64,000 nucleotides of DNA from Desulfovibrio porci (GTDB lineage: Bacteria; Desulfobacterota; Desulfovibrionia; Desulfovibrionales; Desulfovibrionaceae). The translations under genes and the position numbers were made by a program. This document shows positions 55,641-64,000 of the stretch, one piece after another. A model generated the notes under the pieces. That model ran no database searches, had not been told where the DNA came from, and saw only the letters and a program-made list of their open reading frames with translations. The number at the start of each line of letters is the position of its first letter. Position 1 is the stretch's first letter. The DNA lies in the NCBI RefSeq assembly GCF_009696265.1, contig NZ_VUMH01000009.1, positions 62,001 to 126,000 of the forward strand, written 5' to 3'.

Positions 55641-56741
55641 ATGGACCCACAGAAAAAAAGCTTTGAACTTGAAGAAAGCGCCGCGCGTCTGGCCGACGCC
55701 GCAGTGGATAAAATAGTTTCCTTTCCCGGAGATTACGCGCAGCATCAACGGATTTTGTACGATCTGAAGACGGAACTGACGGACCTCGGCGCGGTGGTTT
55801 GCGCCGGGACCGGGGAGCGCGCCGACGCCTGCGGCAATACGCTGCCCGACGAGCTCAGGTGGCGGCTGGCCGGGGACATGCCGGGTTTCTCCACTGAAGC
55901 CCTGTACCAGAAGCGCTCTTCCCTTTTGTCCATGGGCGGCATCGTCTTCTTCGGCTATCTGCTGGGCGGCCTTTTGTCCACGGTGCTGGGCTGGCTGGAC
56001 ATGGGCGGGGACATCATCCGGGTGGTCGCGGTCTGGGCCATGTTTTACGCTTCGGAATATCTTTCGGCCAATCCCAAGGCGCGTTTACGGGTACTGGCCT
56101 TTCTGGGGCTCGGAACCCTGGCCGGGTTCGCCGTGGGCCTGATGTCGGGCATGCTCCGCCTGACCTCCTGGGCCGGAATCAAGCGGGCGGTTTTCGGAAG
56201 CGGGGAAACCGCGCCGGGCCTGCTGAAACGCTGGTATCTGCTGCTGGGGGCCGCCTTTCTTTTTGTTTTTCTGTCCAAAAAGGTCACGGCCCTGGATGTG
56301 ACGGCCTTCAAACATTCGCTGCAAAAACAGGCGGCGGAGAGGATGCGTTGTCTGCTCGTCTTTTTTGAGGAGCTGAACCGCCGCGACGCCGAATTGGCCG
56401 AACTGAAAAACAGCCGGAGTCCCGACCTGAGTTCCGTGAAATGTCCCAAAAACGATTGTCTTCTCGCGCGGGACGTCATCCAGATGCTGGATGCCTTTGA
56501 TGCGGACACCAGGACATTTCTGGCCGAAAAGCTGGCCGCCGTGGGCTATGAGACGGATTCCGGCCAAGACGATTTTCTGGTCTGGAACGGAGCGGAGCAC
56601 GAAAAATTCTACGATATGGTGGGCCTGGTCAGGGACGGGGACCGTTGCCGCATCCTCAAGCGCTGCTACATGGCCGGCGAAAAGATTGTCAGGGGCTATG
56701 TGCAGCGGGATGCCGGGGAACAGGGATCGTCACGGGAGTGA
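55641..56741 (+). CDS. Membrane protein of unknown function, partner of an Hsp70-like ATPase
   Basis: A 366-aa protein I cannot assign to a family. Residues 1-90 are soluble and acidic/helical. Three to four membrane helices span about 95-215 (SMGGIVFFGYLLGGLLSTVL, then IIRVVAVWAMFYASEYL, LAFLGLGTLAGFAVGLMSG and YLLLGAAFLFVFL). The C-terminal part (about 220-366) is soluble, with helices, a CPKNDC motif near 270 and a final strand-rich segment. GGGAG precedes the ATG. The gene is 3 nt upstream of the Hsp70-like gene, so the two are translated together and the products probably interact. Confidence 0.85.
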   Translation: MDPQKKSFELEESAARLADAAVDKIVSFPGDYAQHQRILYDLKTELTDLGAVVCAGTGERADACGNTLPDELRWRLAGDMPGFSTEALYQKRSSLLSMGGIVFFGYLLGGLLSTVLGWLDMGGDIIRVVAVWAMFYASEYLSANPKARLRVLAFLGLGTLAGFAVGLMSGMLRLTSWAGIKRAVFGSGETAPGLLKRWYLLLGAAFLFVFLSKKVTALDVTAFKHSLQKQAAERMRCLLVFFEELNRRDAELAELKNSRSPDLSSVKCPKNDCLLARDVIQMLDAFDADTRTFLAEKLAAVGYETDSGQDDFLVWNGAEHEKFYDMVGLVRDGDRCRILKRCYMAGEKIVRGYVQRDAGEQGSSRE

Positions 56742-56744
56742 AAG

Positions 56745-58721
56745 ATGAAGAGTATCGGCATTGATCTCGGCACCACCAATACCTATCTCTACGGGACCGG
56801 CGGCGCTTCGGCCGAGCCCGCCCCGCTGACGCTGCCGCGCATCAGCGATGAAAACGGCTGCATAGCCACGGTGGTTCTCTATCAGGACCACAAGCCCCTG
56901 CTCATCGGCAACATCGCGGAAAGCGAATACCACACCAACCGTGCCGCCATGCCCGCGCGGACCCTGCGCAGCCAGTTCAAGCCCGAAATCGCCCACGGCG
57001 ACTCCGAGGCCATGGAGTGGATGACGGATTTTTTACGCGAACTGCGCGCGGCGCTGCCCGAGGGCGTTCTGGAGCCTGAAAGCCGCATTTATGTGGGCAT
57101 GCCTTCCCGGACCAGGGAGGATTTCAGCCTCAATCTGGCCCAATGTTTCGTGCGGGCCGGCTGGCCCCGCCCCGCCTTTGTCAGGGAGTCGGACGCGGCC
57201 ATGATTTCCTGCCTTCAGTCCGGAGCTCTGAGCATCGACGATATCGAAAACAGGGCGCTTATCCTGGATTTCGGCGGCGGCACCTGCGATTTCACCAGCC
57301 TGGAAAGCATGGACGTGCTCCAGAACGGCGGCGATCCCCTGTTTGGCGGGCGCTTGTTCGATGATCTGCTGTTTCAGGTTTTCTGCCGTAAAAACGAGCT
57401 CTTCCAACGGGACGCGCCCGGCTCCGGCTATGAATATTATCTGCACTGGATTCAGTGCAAGGCCGAAAAGGAGCGTTTTTCGGACGCCGTGGCCCTGGAC
57501 GGGGCGGCCAGGGTCAGCCTGCACGCCGTGTGGCATGACGCCCGCGGGAACAGACAGGACGCCTATGTTCACGACTATACGCGGGAGGATTTCATCAGGG
57601 ATGCGGAAAACTACGCGGCCACGGACAGCCTGCGCGCCATGCTGGGCCAGTATGCCGACAGGGGCGGCCTGAGCCCGCAGGCCCGGGATCTGCTGCAAGG
57701 CCGACGGATCGGCCTGCTCTCCTGGTTCAGAAGCATTCTCGGCGGCATTGACGGCCGCCGGGATATTTCAAAAGTCATTCTCACGGGCGGCAGCAGCCGC
57801 TGGTTTTTCGTCCAGGACATGGCGCGGGAGCTTTTCCCCGCCGCCGAGCGGGCCATGAGCCGCCGCACGTATGAGGACATCGCCTACGGCCTGGCCCTCT
57901 ATCCGGTCCTTTCCGAGTCGCACGCCGCCGTGCGGGCGCTTCTGGGCGAGAAAATCGAGACCTTTGCGGATCAGGCCTGCGAAGTGGTGCGGAACATCGT
58001 GGCCAAGCACGCCACATTCGCCGTGCGTCTGTGCACGGAGCGCATTGTGGACCGGGACATCATGCCCGTGCTGGAAGAAGCCCGGAAAGTGCAAAAAACC
58101 GTGGAGCAACTGGAGCGGGCCTTTGTGGAAAACATCCAAAACGATGCCGGGCTGCTGGCCGTCATCAGGGAAAAAACGGAAGCCCTGCGCGAGGAAATCC
58201 AGTACGAATTGCAGCAGCGTTTCAGGGCCTGGCTGCGCCGGAACGGCGTCCCGCTAGCCCCGCGCTTTGAATTCCCCGCGCGGGCGCTCAGCAATGACTT
58301 TTTCGACGCCATCAGCGTAAAGGTGTCGCGCCTGGCTTTTCTGAACATCATGGATTTCATGGCCTCGGCGGTGCTGCCGGGCATTGCCGCCTACGCCGTG
58401 GCCGGGGCCATAGCGCACACGGGCGAGGCTGTCTCCGCCGTGCTGGGCGGCGGCGCGGCCTTTATGGGCGTCTGGGGCCTGGGGAAAGTGGCCAAGGGCT
58501 TTTTGTGGAAGCGCAAGCTGCCCAGGTTTTTCCTCACGGAAACGAACCGGCGAAAGATTGTGGAGAAAAACAAGGCCTATATTGAAGCGGCGTTGGGCAA
58601 GGCTTTCGCGGACGTCCAGGCCGGACTGGCGGACGATGCGGAACGCAGGCTGCGCCACGCCCTTGCCTCCATGCTGTCCAGGCTGACGGTCCTGAATCAG
58701 GTGCGTTGCGCGCGGCCGTAG
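56745..58721 (+). CDS. Divergent Hsp70-family ATPase with membrane-inserting C-terminus
   Basis: A 658-aa protein whose first 390 residues form an Hsp70/actin-type ATPase: phosphate-1 [13 protein letters not shown] at the N-terminus, phosphate-2 LILDFGGGTCDFTSLE (about 170-185) and the adenosine motif KVILTGGSSRWFF (about 342). In place of the usual substrate-binding beta-sandwich is a long helical stretch (about 420-535), two hydrophobic segments (about 535-590: FMASAVLPGIAAYAVAGAI and AVLGGGAAFMGVWGLG) and a final helical part rich in Lys/Arg. It is clearly distinct from DnaK of this genome. It follows the membrane protein gene by 3 nt. Function is unknown; the layout suggests an ATPase acting on or in the membrane. 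Confidence 0.9.
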   Translation: MKSIGIDLGTTNTYLYGTGGASAEPAPLTLPRISDENGCIATVVLYQDHKPLLIGNIAESEYHTNRAAMPARTLRSQFKPEIAHGDSEAMEWMTDFLRELRAALPEGVLEPESRIYVGMPSRTREDFSLNLAQCFVRAGWPRPAFVRESDAAMISCLQSGALSIDDIENRALILDFGGGTCDFTSLESMDVLQNGGDPLFGGRLFDDLLFQVFCRKNELFQRDAPGSGYEYYLHWIQCKAEKERFSDAVALDGAARVSLHAVWHDARGNRQDAYVHDYTREDFIRDAENYAATDSLRAMLGQYADRGGLSPQARDLLQGRRIGLLSWFRSILGGIDGRRDISKVILTGGSSRWFFVQDMARELFPAAERAMSRRTYEDIAYGLALYPVLSESHAAVRALLGEKIETFADQACEVVRNIVAKHATFAVRLCTERIVDRDIMPVLEEARKVQKTVEQLERAFVENIQNDAGLLAVIREKTEALREEIQYELQQRFRAWLRRNGVPLAPRFEFPARALSNDFFDAISVKVSRLAFLNIMDFMASAVLPGIAAYAVAGAIAHTGEAVSAVLGGGAAFMGVWGLGKVAKGFLWKRKLPRFFLTETNRRKIVEKNKAYIEAALGKAFADVQAGLADDAERRLRHALASMLSRLTVLNQVRCARP

Positions 58722-58806
58722 GGCCGGAAAACCCTGGCCCGGCGGAGTCGTATGGCGTATGCTCGGCCCCGTATCATTCAACTTTTGCGTTCAAGACGGA
58801 GCGGGC

Positions 58807-60540
58807 ATGAAAGAAAGCGCAGTACTGGGCATTGACGCGGGCGGCACCCATACCGACGCGGTGCTGATCACGGGCAACGGGGCAAGTCCGCGTCTGGCGG
58901 CGTCGGCCAAGGTCAAAACCCGCCATGACGATCTGCCCGCCTCGGTGCGGGAAGTGCTGGCGGCCCTGGCCGGGGAGCTGGGCGGCGCGGGCGCGGCGTT
59001 TCTGGCTGAAGTGGAGCGTGTGACCCTGGGCACCACCCTGGCGGTCAACGCCCTGGTGCAGGGCCGGGCCGACAGCGTGGGCCTGGCGCTTTCCGCAGGG
59101 CCGGGTCTGGACCCCGCGCGTTTCGGCCTGGGGGAACACGTCTGCGTGATTCCCGGCGGCCTGGACCACCGGGGCGTGGAGGTCAGCCCCCTGCAAACGG
59201 ACGAACTGGCCCGGCGGGCGGCCCGCTGGCGCGATGAAGGCGTGGCCGCCGTGGCCTGCGTGGGCAAGTTTTCGCCGCGCAATCCGGCCCACGAGCGGGC
59301 CATGGGCGCGGCGGCCGTCAAGGCGTCGAGCCTGCCCGTCACCCTCGGGCACCGGCTCTCAGGCCGACTCAATTTCCCCCGCCGGGTAGCCACGGCCTAT
59401 TACAACGCGGCCGTGCAGCGCCTGCACAACGATTTTCTGGACGTAGTGGAGGCGGCACTGGCCGACGCGGGCATCCACGCGGCCACCCGCCTGCTCAAGG
59501 CCGACGGCGGCGCGGTGCCGACATCCCTTTCGCGGCGCGAGCCGGTGCAGTCCATTCTGTCCGGCCCGGCGGCCAGCGTCATGGGCGTCATGGCCCTCTG
59601 CCCGGAAACGGAGCAAGGTTGCTCCCTGCTGCTGGACATGGGCGGCACCACCACGGATATGGCCCTGTTCTTTGACGGCTCGCCGGTCATCGACCGTGAC
59701 GGCATGCTGCTGCAAGGCCGCCGCACGCTGGTGCGCGCCCTGGCCTCCACGTCCATCGGCGTGGGCGGGGATTCCCTGCTCAGCGTGGACGGCTCGGGGC
59801 GGGACGCGCGCGTACGCACCGGCCCGCTGCGCGACGGTCCGGCCCTGGCCTTCGGCGGCGCGCGGCCCACGTTGCTGGACGCCTTGAACGTGCTGGACGC
59901 CGAGGCCGCTCCCGGCGCTTCCGCTGACCGGGGCGATATGGCCGCTTCCCGCGAGGGGCTGGCGACGCTGGCCGCCGCCCACGGTCTGGATGCGCGCGTC
60001 CTGGCCCAAAAGGCCGTGGACGACGCTCTGGCGCAGGTGGCGCTGGCCGCGCGCGAGCTTGTGGAGGCCGTGAACGCCCGGCCCATTTACACCCTGGCCG
60101 CGCTCAAGGCCGTGCGCGAGGCCAGGCCCGAGCGCGTCTGGCTGGTGGGCGGCCCGGCGGACTGCATCCGCGAGCGTCTGGGCGCGGCCCTGGGCCTGCC
60201 GGTAGCCAGCCCGCCGCACGCCGCCGTGGCCAATGCCGTGGGCGCGGCCCTGACCCTGCCCACAGCCGGACTGGAAATTTATGCGGACACGGGGCGCGGC
60301 CTGCTGCGCGCGCCCGCTCTGGATCTGGAGGAGCGCATCAGCAAGGGCTACACACTGAACGCCGCCGAGCGCCGCGCCGGGGAACTGCTGGCCGCCCACC
60401 TGGCCGCCGAGGGCGTGCCGGACGCGGCCGTGGAAGTGGTGGAAGCCGACCTTTTCGCCACCCTGGACGACGGCGGCTACGGCTCCAAGGATATCCGGGT
60501 GGCCTGCCAGGTGGTGCCGGGCATTGCGGGGCGATTGTGA
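58807..60540 (+). CDS. Hydantoinase/oxoprolinase family protein
   Basis: A 577-aa protein of the ATP-dependent hydantoinase A / 5-oxoprolinase family. It starts with an actin-fold nucleotide site, VLGIDAGGTHTDAVLI, and has a second one, LLLDMGGTTTDMALF (about 275-290), plus a TLGTTLAVNALVQG segment. Substrate could be a hydantoin, 5-oxoproline or a related cyclic amide; the usual partner HyuB-type subunit is absent. The start ATG at 58807 has GGAGCGGGC upstream. Confidence 0.85.
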   Translation: MKESAVLGIDAGGTHTDAVLITGNGASPRLAASAKVKTRHDDLPASVREVLAALAGELGGAGAAFLAEVERVTLGTTLAVNALVQGRADSVGLALSAGPGLDPARFGLGEHVCVIPGGLDHRGVEVSPLQTDELARRAARWRDEGVAAVACVGKFSPRNPAHERAMGAAAVKASSLPVTLGHRLSGRLNFPRRVATAYYNAAVQRLHNDFLDVVEAALADAGIHAATRLLKADGGAVPTSLSRREPVQSILSGPAASVMGVMALCPETEQGCSLLLDMGGTTTDMALFFDGSPVIDRDGMLLQGRRTLVRALASTSIGVGGDSLLSVDGSGRDARVRTGPLRDGPALAFGGARPTLLDALNVLDAEAAPGASADRGDMAASREGLATLAAAHGLDARVLAQKAVDDALAQVALAARELVEAVNARPIYTLAALKAVREARPERVWLVGGPADCIRERLGAALGLPVASPPHAAVANAVGAALTLPTAGLEIYADTGRGLLRAPALDLEERISKGYTLNAAERRAGELLAAHLAAEGVPDAAVEVVEADLFATLDDGGYGSKDIRVACQVVPGIAGRL

Positions 60541-60948
60541 CGGAGAAGTGCTGATTACTGATCTTTTTGTCCTCTGCCTGCGTCAGACGAACTTCGCGCG
60601 ACGGTCGAATATGTTTGAATATATTCCCTCCGCCCGAAGTTCGCCTTCCTTGGCGGAAAACAAAAGTCTTCAGTAATCAGCGCTTCTCCGGATATTCCCG
60701 CGTTGAAAAGCTCTAGAGCAGATTAACTTTGAAATGTTGTACATCTCAAAGTTTAAAGACACGCCCACTTCACCGCTTAACAGTGCAAATAAATTGCGCT
60801 TACGGCTTCGTGGCGCGAGGCTGCTGCGCAGCCTCGTTAGAGCGTTTTAACTTTGAAACGCTCTAACGCCGCATTGCTGCCGTCGGCTGAATGCCTCTTT
60901 GAAAAAGAGGTGCGTTTCAAGGGCAATATATTTTTAGGGGGAGACGTA
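60541..60948. repeat. Palindrome-rich region between the hydantoinase gene and glpK
   Basis: About 400 nt without a gene. It starts with a long imperfect hairpin: 21-nt arms (60541-60561 and 60670-60690, one mismatch) with an inner CGAACTTCG/CGAAGTTCG pair. Then come TTAACTTTGA/TCAAAGTTTAA (60723-60756), a GCGAGGCTGC/GCAGCCTCG stem (60815-60835), GTTAGAGCGTTT/AAACGCTCTAAC (60836-60867) and CCTCTTT/AAAGAGG (60894-60910), 39 nt before the glpK start. Confidence 0.7.
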
Positions 60949-62451
60949 TTGACCGCCTCGTATATCCTGGCCCTGGACCAGGGCACCACCAGCTCGCGGG
61001 CCATCCTGTTCGACCGCCGGGGCCGCATGCTTCAGGTGGCCCAGAAGGAATTTACCCAGATCTATCCTCAGCCCGGCTGGGTGGAGCACAGCCCGGACGA
61101 GATTTTCGACACCCAGGCCCATGTGGCCCGCGACTGTCTCAAACAGGCCGGGGTGCAGGGCCATGAGCTGGCCGCCGTGGGCATCACCAACCAGCGTGAA
61201 ACCACCGTGGTCTGGGACCGGGCCAGCGGCGCGCCGGTGTACAACGCCATCGTCTGGCAGGACCGCCGCACGGCTCCCGTCTGCGACCGTTTGCGCGCCG
61301 AGGGCAAGGCCGGAATCATCCGCGAAAAGACCGGCCTGGTGCCGGACGCCTATTTTTCCGGCACCAAGATCGGCTGGATTCTGGATAACGTGCCCGGCGC
61401 GCGGGCCAGGGCCGAGGCGGGCGAACTGCTTTTCGGCACTGTGGATTCCTGGCTGATCTGGAATTTCAGCAAACGCGGCGCGCATTTGACCGACCCTTCC
61501 AACGCCAGCCGCACCCTGCTGTTCAACATTCACACCGGCCAGTGGGACGACGAACTGCTGGACCTGCTCAACGTGCCGCGCGCCATGCTGCCCGAGGTGG
61601 CGCCTTCCTCCAGCGTCATGGCCCGCGCGCATCCCGAATTTTTCGGCCACGCCGTGCCCGTGGCGGGCGTGGCGGGCGACCAGCAGGCCGCCACGTTCGG
61701 CAACGCCTGCCTGAAGGAAGGCATGCTCAAGAACACCTACGGCACGGGCTGTTTTCTGCTGCTGAACACCGGGGCGCGGCCACGGACCAGCCGGAACAAC
61801 CTGTTGGCCACCGTGGCCTGGGAGACGCAGCGCGGCCGGAGTTACGCCCTGGAGGGCAGCGTTTTCGCGGGCGGGGCCGTGGTCCAGTGGCTGCGCGACG
61901 GTCTGGGCTTCATTCAGGATTCCTCGGAGCTGGAAGGCCTGGCCGCCTCCGTGCCGGACAACGGCGGCGTCTATCTGGTTCCCGCCTTCACGGGCCTGGG
62001 CGCGCCGCACTGGGACCAGTACGCGCGCGGCGTCATGGTGGGCCTGACCAGGGGCGTTGGGCGCGGGCATATCGCCAGGGCGGCCATTGAATCCATTGCC
62101 CTCCAGACCCTGGACGTCATGGAAGCCATGCGGGCGGACGCCGGTCTTGCCTGCAGCGTGCTGCGCGTGGACGGCGGGGCCAGCCGCAACAATATGCTCA
62201 TGCAGTGCCAGGCCGATCTCACCGGCGTGCCCGTGGAACGCCCGGTGGTGACGGAAACCACGGCCCTGGGCGCCGCCTGCCTGGCGGGGCTGGCCGTGGG
62301 CTTCTGGGCGGACGAGGAGGAAGCGGGCGCGCTCTGGCAACTGGACCGCCGCTTTGAACCCCGGATGAGCGAAGAGCGCCGCGCCGAACTGCTGTACCAC
62401 TGGCGCCGGGCCGTGGAGCGCTCCCGCCGCTGGATCGAGCCGGAGGAGTAG
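60949..62451 (+). CDS. glpK: Glycerol kinase
   Basis: Phosphorylates glycerol with ATP to glycerol-3-phosphate. The 500-aa protein of the FGGY family has [17 protein letters not shown] near the N-terminus, [23 protein letters not shown] and the later [12 protein letters not shown] and [14 protein letters not shown] start at 60949 is chosen: AGGGGGAG stands just upstream and the length then fits glycerol kinases (about 500 aa). An earlier in-frame TTG at 60853 lies inside a hairpin and would add 32 residues with no family counterpart. glpF and glpD are not adjacent. Confidence 0.95.
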   Translation: MTASYILALDQGTTSSRAILFDRRGRMLQVAQKEFTQIYPQPGWVEHSPDEIFDTQAHVARDCLKQAGVQGHELAAVGITNQRETTVVWDRASGAPVYNAIVWQDRRTAPVCDRLRAEGKAGIIREKTGLVPDAYFSGTKIGWILDNVPGARARAEAGELLFGTVDSWLIWNFSKRGAHLTDPSNASRTLLFNIHTGQWDDELLDLLNVPRAMLPEVAPSSSVMARAHPEFFGHAVPVAGVAGDQQAATFGNACLKEGMLKNTYGTGCFLLLNTGARPRTSRNNLLATVAWETQRGRSYALEGSVFAGGAVVQWLRDGLGFIQDSSELEGLAASVPDNGGVYLVPAFTGLGAPHWDQYARGVMVGLTRGVGRGHIARAAIESIALQTLDVMEAMRADAGLACSVLRVDGGASRNNMLMQCQADLTGVPVERPVVTETTALGAACLAGLAVGFWADEEEAGALWQLDRRFEPRMSEERRAELLYHWRRAVERSRRWIEPEE

Positions 62452-62488
62452 GGCGGAAGGCCGGAAAAGCAATCTGAGCGGGGGAGAA

Positions 62489-64000
62489 ATGGCCGTCATC
62501 TTGTTTCTGTTCGGTCTGTTCTGCGTCTGGAAAGGAGCGCGTTTCGCCTGTTGTCTGCTCCCTGCGCTGTTTTTCCTTCATGCCGATCCGGAACCGCGCC
62601 GCTATGCCGGTGATCTTTTTGATCCCTTCGTATCGCTGGGATTGGGGGCGGTGCGGACAGGTCAGGCCGTTTTACTGGCAATGGTGACCTTGCTTTTGTC
62701 ACGCTGGTTGTTGGGGCCGTCCAGACCCGTATCCCTGAGGTCTCCATCCCGTTTATGCGGCTTGCTTTTCATGGGCTGCGCCTTTCTTTGGTGGGGTCTG
62801 GAAAATCACGTTGCGGACACGCGTGAAGTGTTCTTGGAAAAGATTGCGCCGGATTTTCTGGCCGGTACAAGCAATGACGAGGAGGCGGTACGGACCGCGT
62901 TTTCGCGGAATGCTTTTTTATGCACCAGGTCCTATGCGCAGGGGATCAATGCTCTGCTGGACGGCGGCGATGCGCAGCGGGCGACGCTTTTTCTGAATAT
63001 CATTGCGGAACACTGCAATGATATTGAGATTGTCTGGAGTGATTTTGCGGATAGTCGGCAAAAGGACGGTTCCATTGTTGGGCTGGACGGCCTGCTGGCG
63101 GCGGATCTACTGAATATTGCGCCGCTTTTCGACCGGCTTACGGGCTACCTTGAGCGACATGGAAACGAGGACCAGTTGTTGAGGATTTTCCGTTATTACC
63201 ACGCCCGGGCACTGGGGGAGGACGGACCGAGCCGGGATCAGGCCCGCGCCGCGCTGGAGAAGTTTTTCGATATCGCCGGAAGGAACCGGGAGCTTCTGGA
63301 ACGGATTCGGGCTGTTGCCGGTTCCGATCCTTCGCGTTATTTTTCCACGTCCGGCGTGGAGCGCGTCAGTTTCAACCTCCTGCAGAGCGCCGCCGCGTCG
63401 TTGGACGCCGACCTGTTGCGGGCCTGTCTGGCTTTGGGCTTTGACCGTGAAAATACGCGCGCCGGGTCAGTGCTTTTTTATTTTGTGTATTTTCATGCCG
63501 GACAGGCGGTGATCGACAAATTGCTGGCGGCGGGCGTGGACGTCAACGCGCTGAACCGCGCGGGACAGACCGCTCTGGCCTGCGCGCTGCAAATGTATGG
63601 GCATGAGCGGGGCCGCGCCGCCACAATGCAAGGGAAGCAGGAAGATCAGCACAACATCGCCGAGATCATGGATATCCTGTTCACTCTCTGCGATCCCGCG
63701 CGGTACAGGACAACGGGCGGCGACACCTTTTTGCACAAGGCTTGCCGGTCAGGTTCCGGGAAGAGCCTTGAGCTGATACGCTTGCTGCTTGACGCCGGGG
63801 CGAACCCGGACCTGGCTGGCGAAGGCGCGATGCCGCCCCTGGAAACGGCCGCCCAGAAAGGCTGGGATGAGCTGGTCCCGCTGCTGGCGGCGGGCCGCAA
63901 AAGACAGAACCTTCCTGAACCGGAGAGTGTGGGGGAGGCTGGTCGCCCCGTGAAGCCGGAAGGCGCCCGCCGGAATCCTTCCCCGTCCACAGGGCGGGAG
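62489..64000 (+). CDS. Membrane-anchored ankyrin-repeat protein (partial)
   Basis: A continuous frame of 504 codons to the window edge, with no stop. GGGGGAGAA precedes the ATG. Three or four hydrophobic segments lie in residues 1-105, then a helical domain (about 110-300) with no recognised family, and then ankyrin-like repeats from about 300: VIDKLLAAGVDVNALNRAGQTAL, shown by position about 347-369, and LELIRLLLDAGANPDLAGEG (about 427-446). Ankyrin repeats bind protein partners. The final segment before the edge is Pro/Glu-rich. Confidence 0.8.
   Translation, partial: MAVILFLFGLFCVWKGARFACCLLPALFFLHADPEPRRYAGDLFDPFVSLGLGAVRTGQAVLLAMVTLLLSRWLLGPSRPVSLRSPSRLCGLLFMGCAFLWWGLENHVADTREVFLEKIAPDFLAGTSNDEEAVRTAFSRNAFLCTRSYAQGINALLDGGDAQRATLFLNIIAEHCNDIEIVWSDFADSRQKDGSIVGLDGLLAADLLNIAPLFDRLTGYLERHGNEDQLLRIFRYYHARALGEDGPSRDQARAALEKFFDIAGRNRELLERIRAVAGSDPSRYFSTSGVERVSFNLLQSAAASLDADLLRACLALGFDRENTRAGSVLFYFVYFHAGQAVIDKLLAAGVDVNALNRAGQTALACALQMYGHERGRAATMQGKQEDQHNIAEIMDILFTLCDPARYRTTGGDTFLHKACRSGSGKSLELIRLLLDAGANPDLAGEGAMPPLETAAQKGWDELVPLLAAGRKRQNLPEPESVGEAGRPVKPEGARRNPSPSTGRE

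Noticed and set aside
60853-60948. Longer glycerol kinase starting at 60853
   Set aside because: The TTG there lies inside a hairpin without a ribosome-binding site and adds residues with no counterpart in the family.

Overview
The window is high-GC bacterial chromosome, most likely from a sulfate-reducing Desulfovibrio of the D. desulfuricans / D. fairfieldensis type. The evidence is dsrC, a desulfoferrodoxin-rubredoxin-rubredoxin:oxygen oxidoreductase cluster whose rubredoxin is the short 45-residue form, a split-Soret type dihaem cytochrome, and a flagellar cluster with the gene order of Desulfovibrio. Genes are densely packed with little accessory DNA. No rRNA, tRNA, CRISPR array or intact insertion sequence was found.

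1-8.1 kb (minus strand): truncated periplasmic-binding-protein gene, class A penicillin-binding protein, a DUF3999/DUF2339 membrane pair, then dsrC with a strong terminator. 8.4-11 kb: a CBS-ACT protein divergent from larC (nickel pincer cofactor), then an extreme Arg/Asp-rich secreted protein. 11-14.3 kb (minus): roo, rubredoxin and desulfoferrodoxin (oxygen/superoxide defence) and a phosphodiester glycosidase-like protein. 14.4-16.8 kb: metF with an operator-like palindrome inside its promoter, and an MFS transporter.

17-25.7 kb (plus): late flagellar genes. A near-consensus sigma-28 promoter drives an uncharacterised 144-residue gene and flgM, closed by a terminator. flgI-flgJ-flgN-flgK-flgL-csrA-fliW follow. 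25.7-34.7 kb: C69 dipeptidase, dnaJ, rpoZ, a TtcA-like PP-loop protein, a SUKH-like protein, an M23 peptidase, and a symporter/cysteine desulfidase pair. 34.8-44.3 kb (minus): dmsCBA-type reductase, gatCA, a penicillin-binding protein activator-like lipoprotein, dnaK. 44.6-55 kb: split-Soret cytochrome, two related chemoreceptors with a shared Cys motif in their PAS domains, a ZIP transporter, recR, ybaB, dnaX, ilvE.

55-64 kb: the most unusual part. A 578-bp element with perfect 18-bp terminal inverted repeats and a near-perfect 10-bp target duplication (MITE-like, no transposase) lies just upstream of a two-gene operon: a membrane protein of unknown function and a divergent Hsp70 ATPase that ends in a helical, membrane-inserting tail instead of a normal substrate-binding domain. 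The operon's candidate promoter carries a 14-bp palindrome in its spacer. This pair is the best candidate for an undescribed system. Next come a hydantoinase/oxoprolinase-family protein, glpK (TTG start, behind a leader full of palindromes) and a truncated membrane-anchored ankyrin protein running off the end.

Several sigma-70 type promoters can be read directly (rpoZ, ilvE, SUKH-like gene, metF, MFS gene, M23 gene). In the last two the -10 box lies only 7-9 nt before the ATG, suggesting leaderless transcripts. All functional calls come from reading sequence and motifs without database searches.
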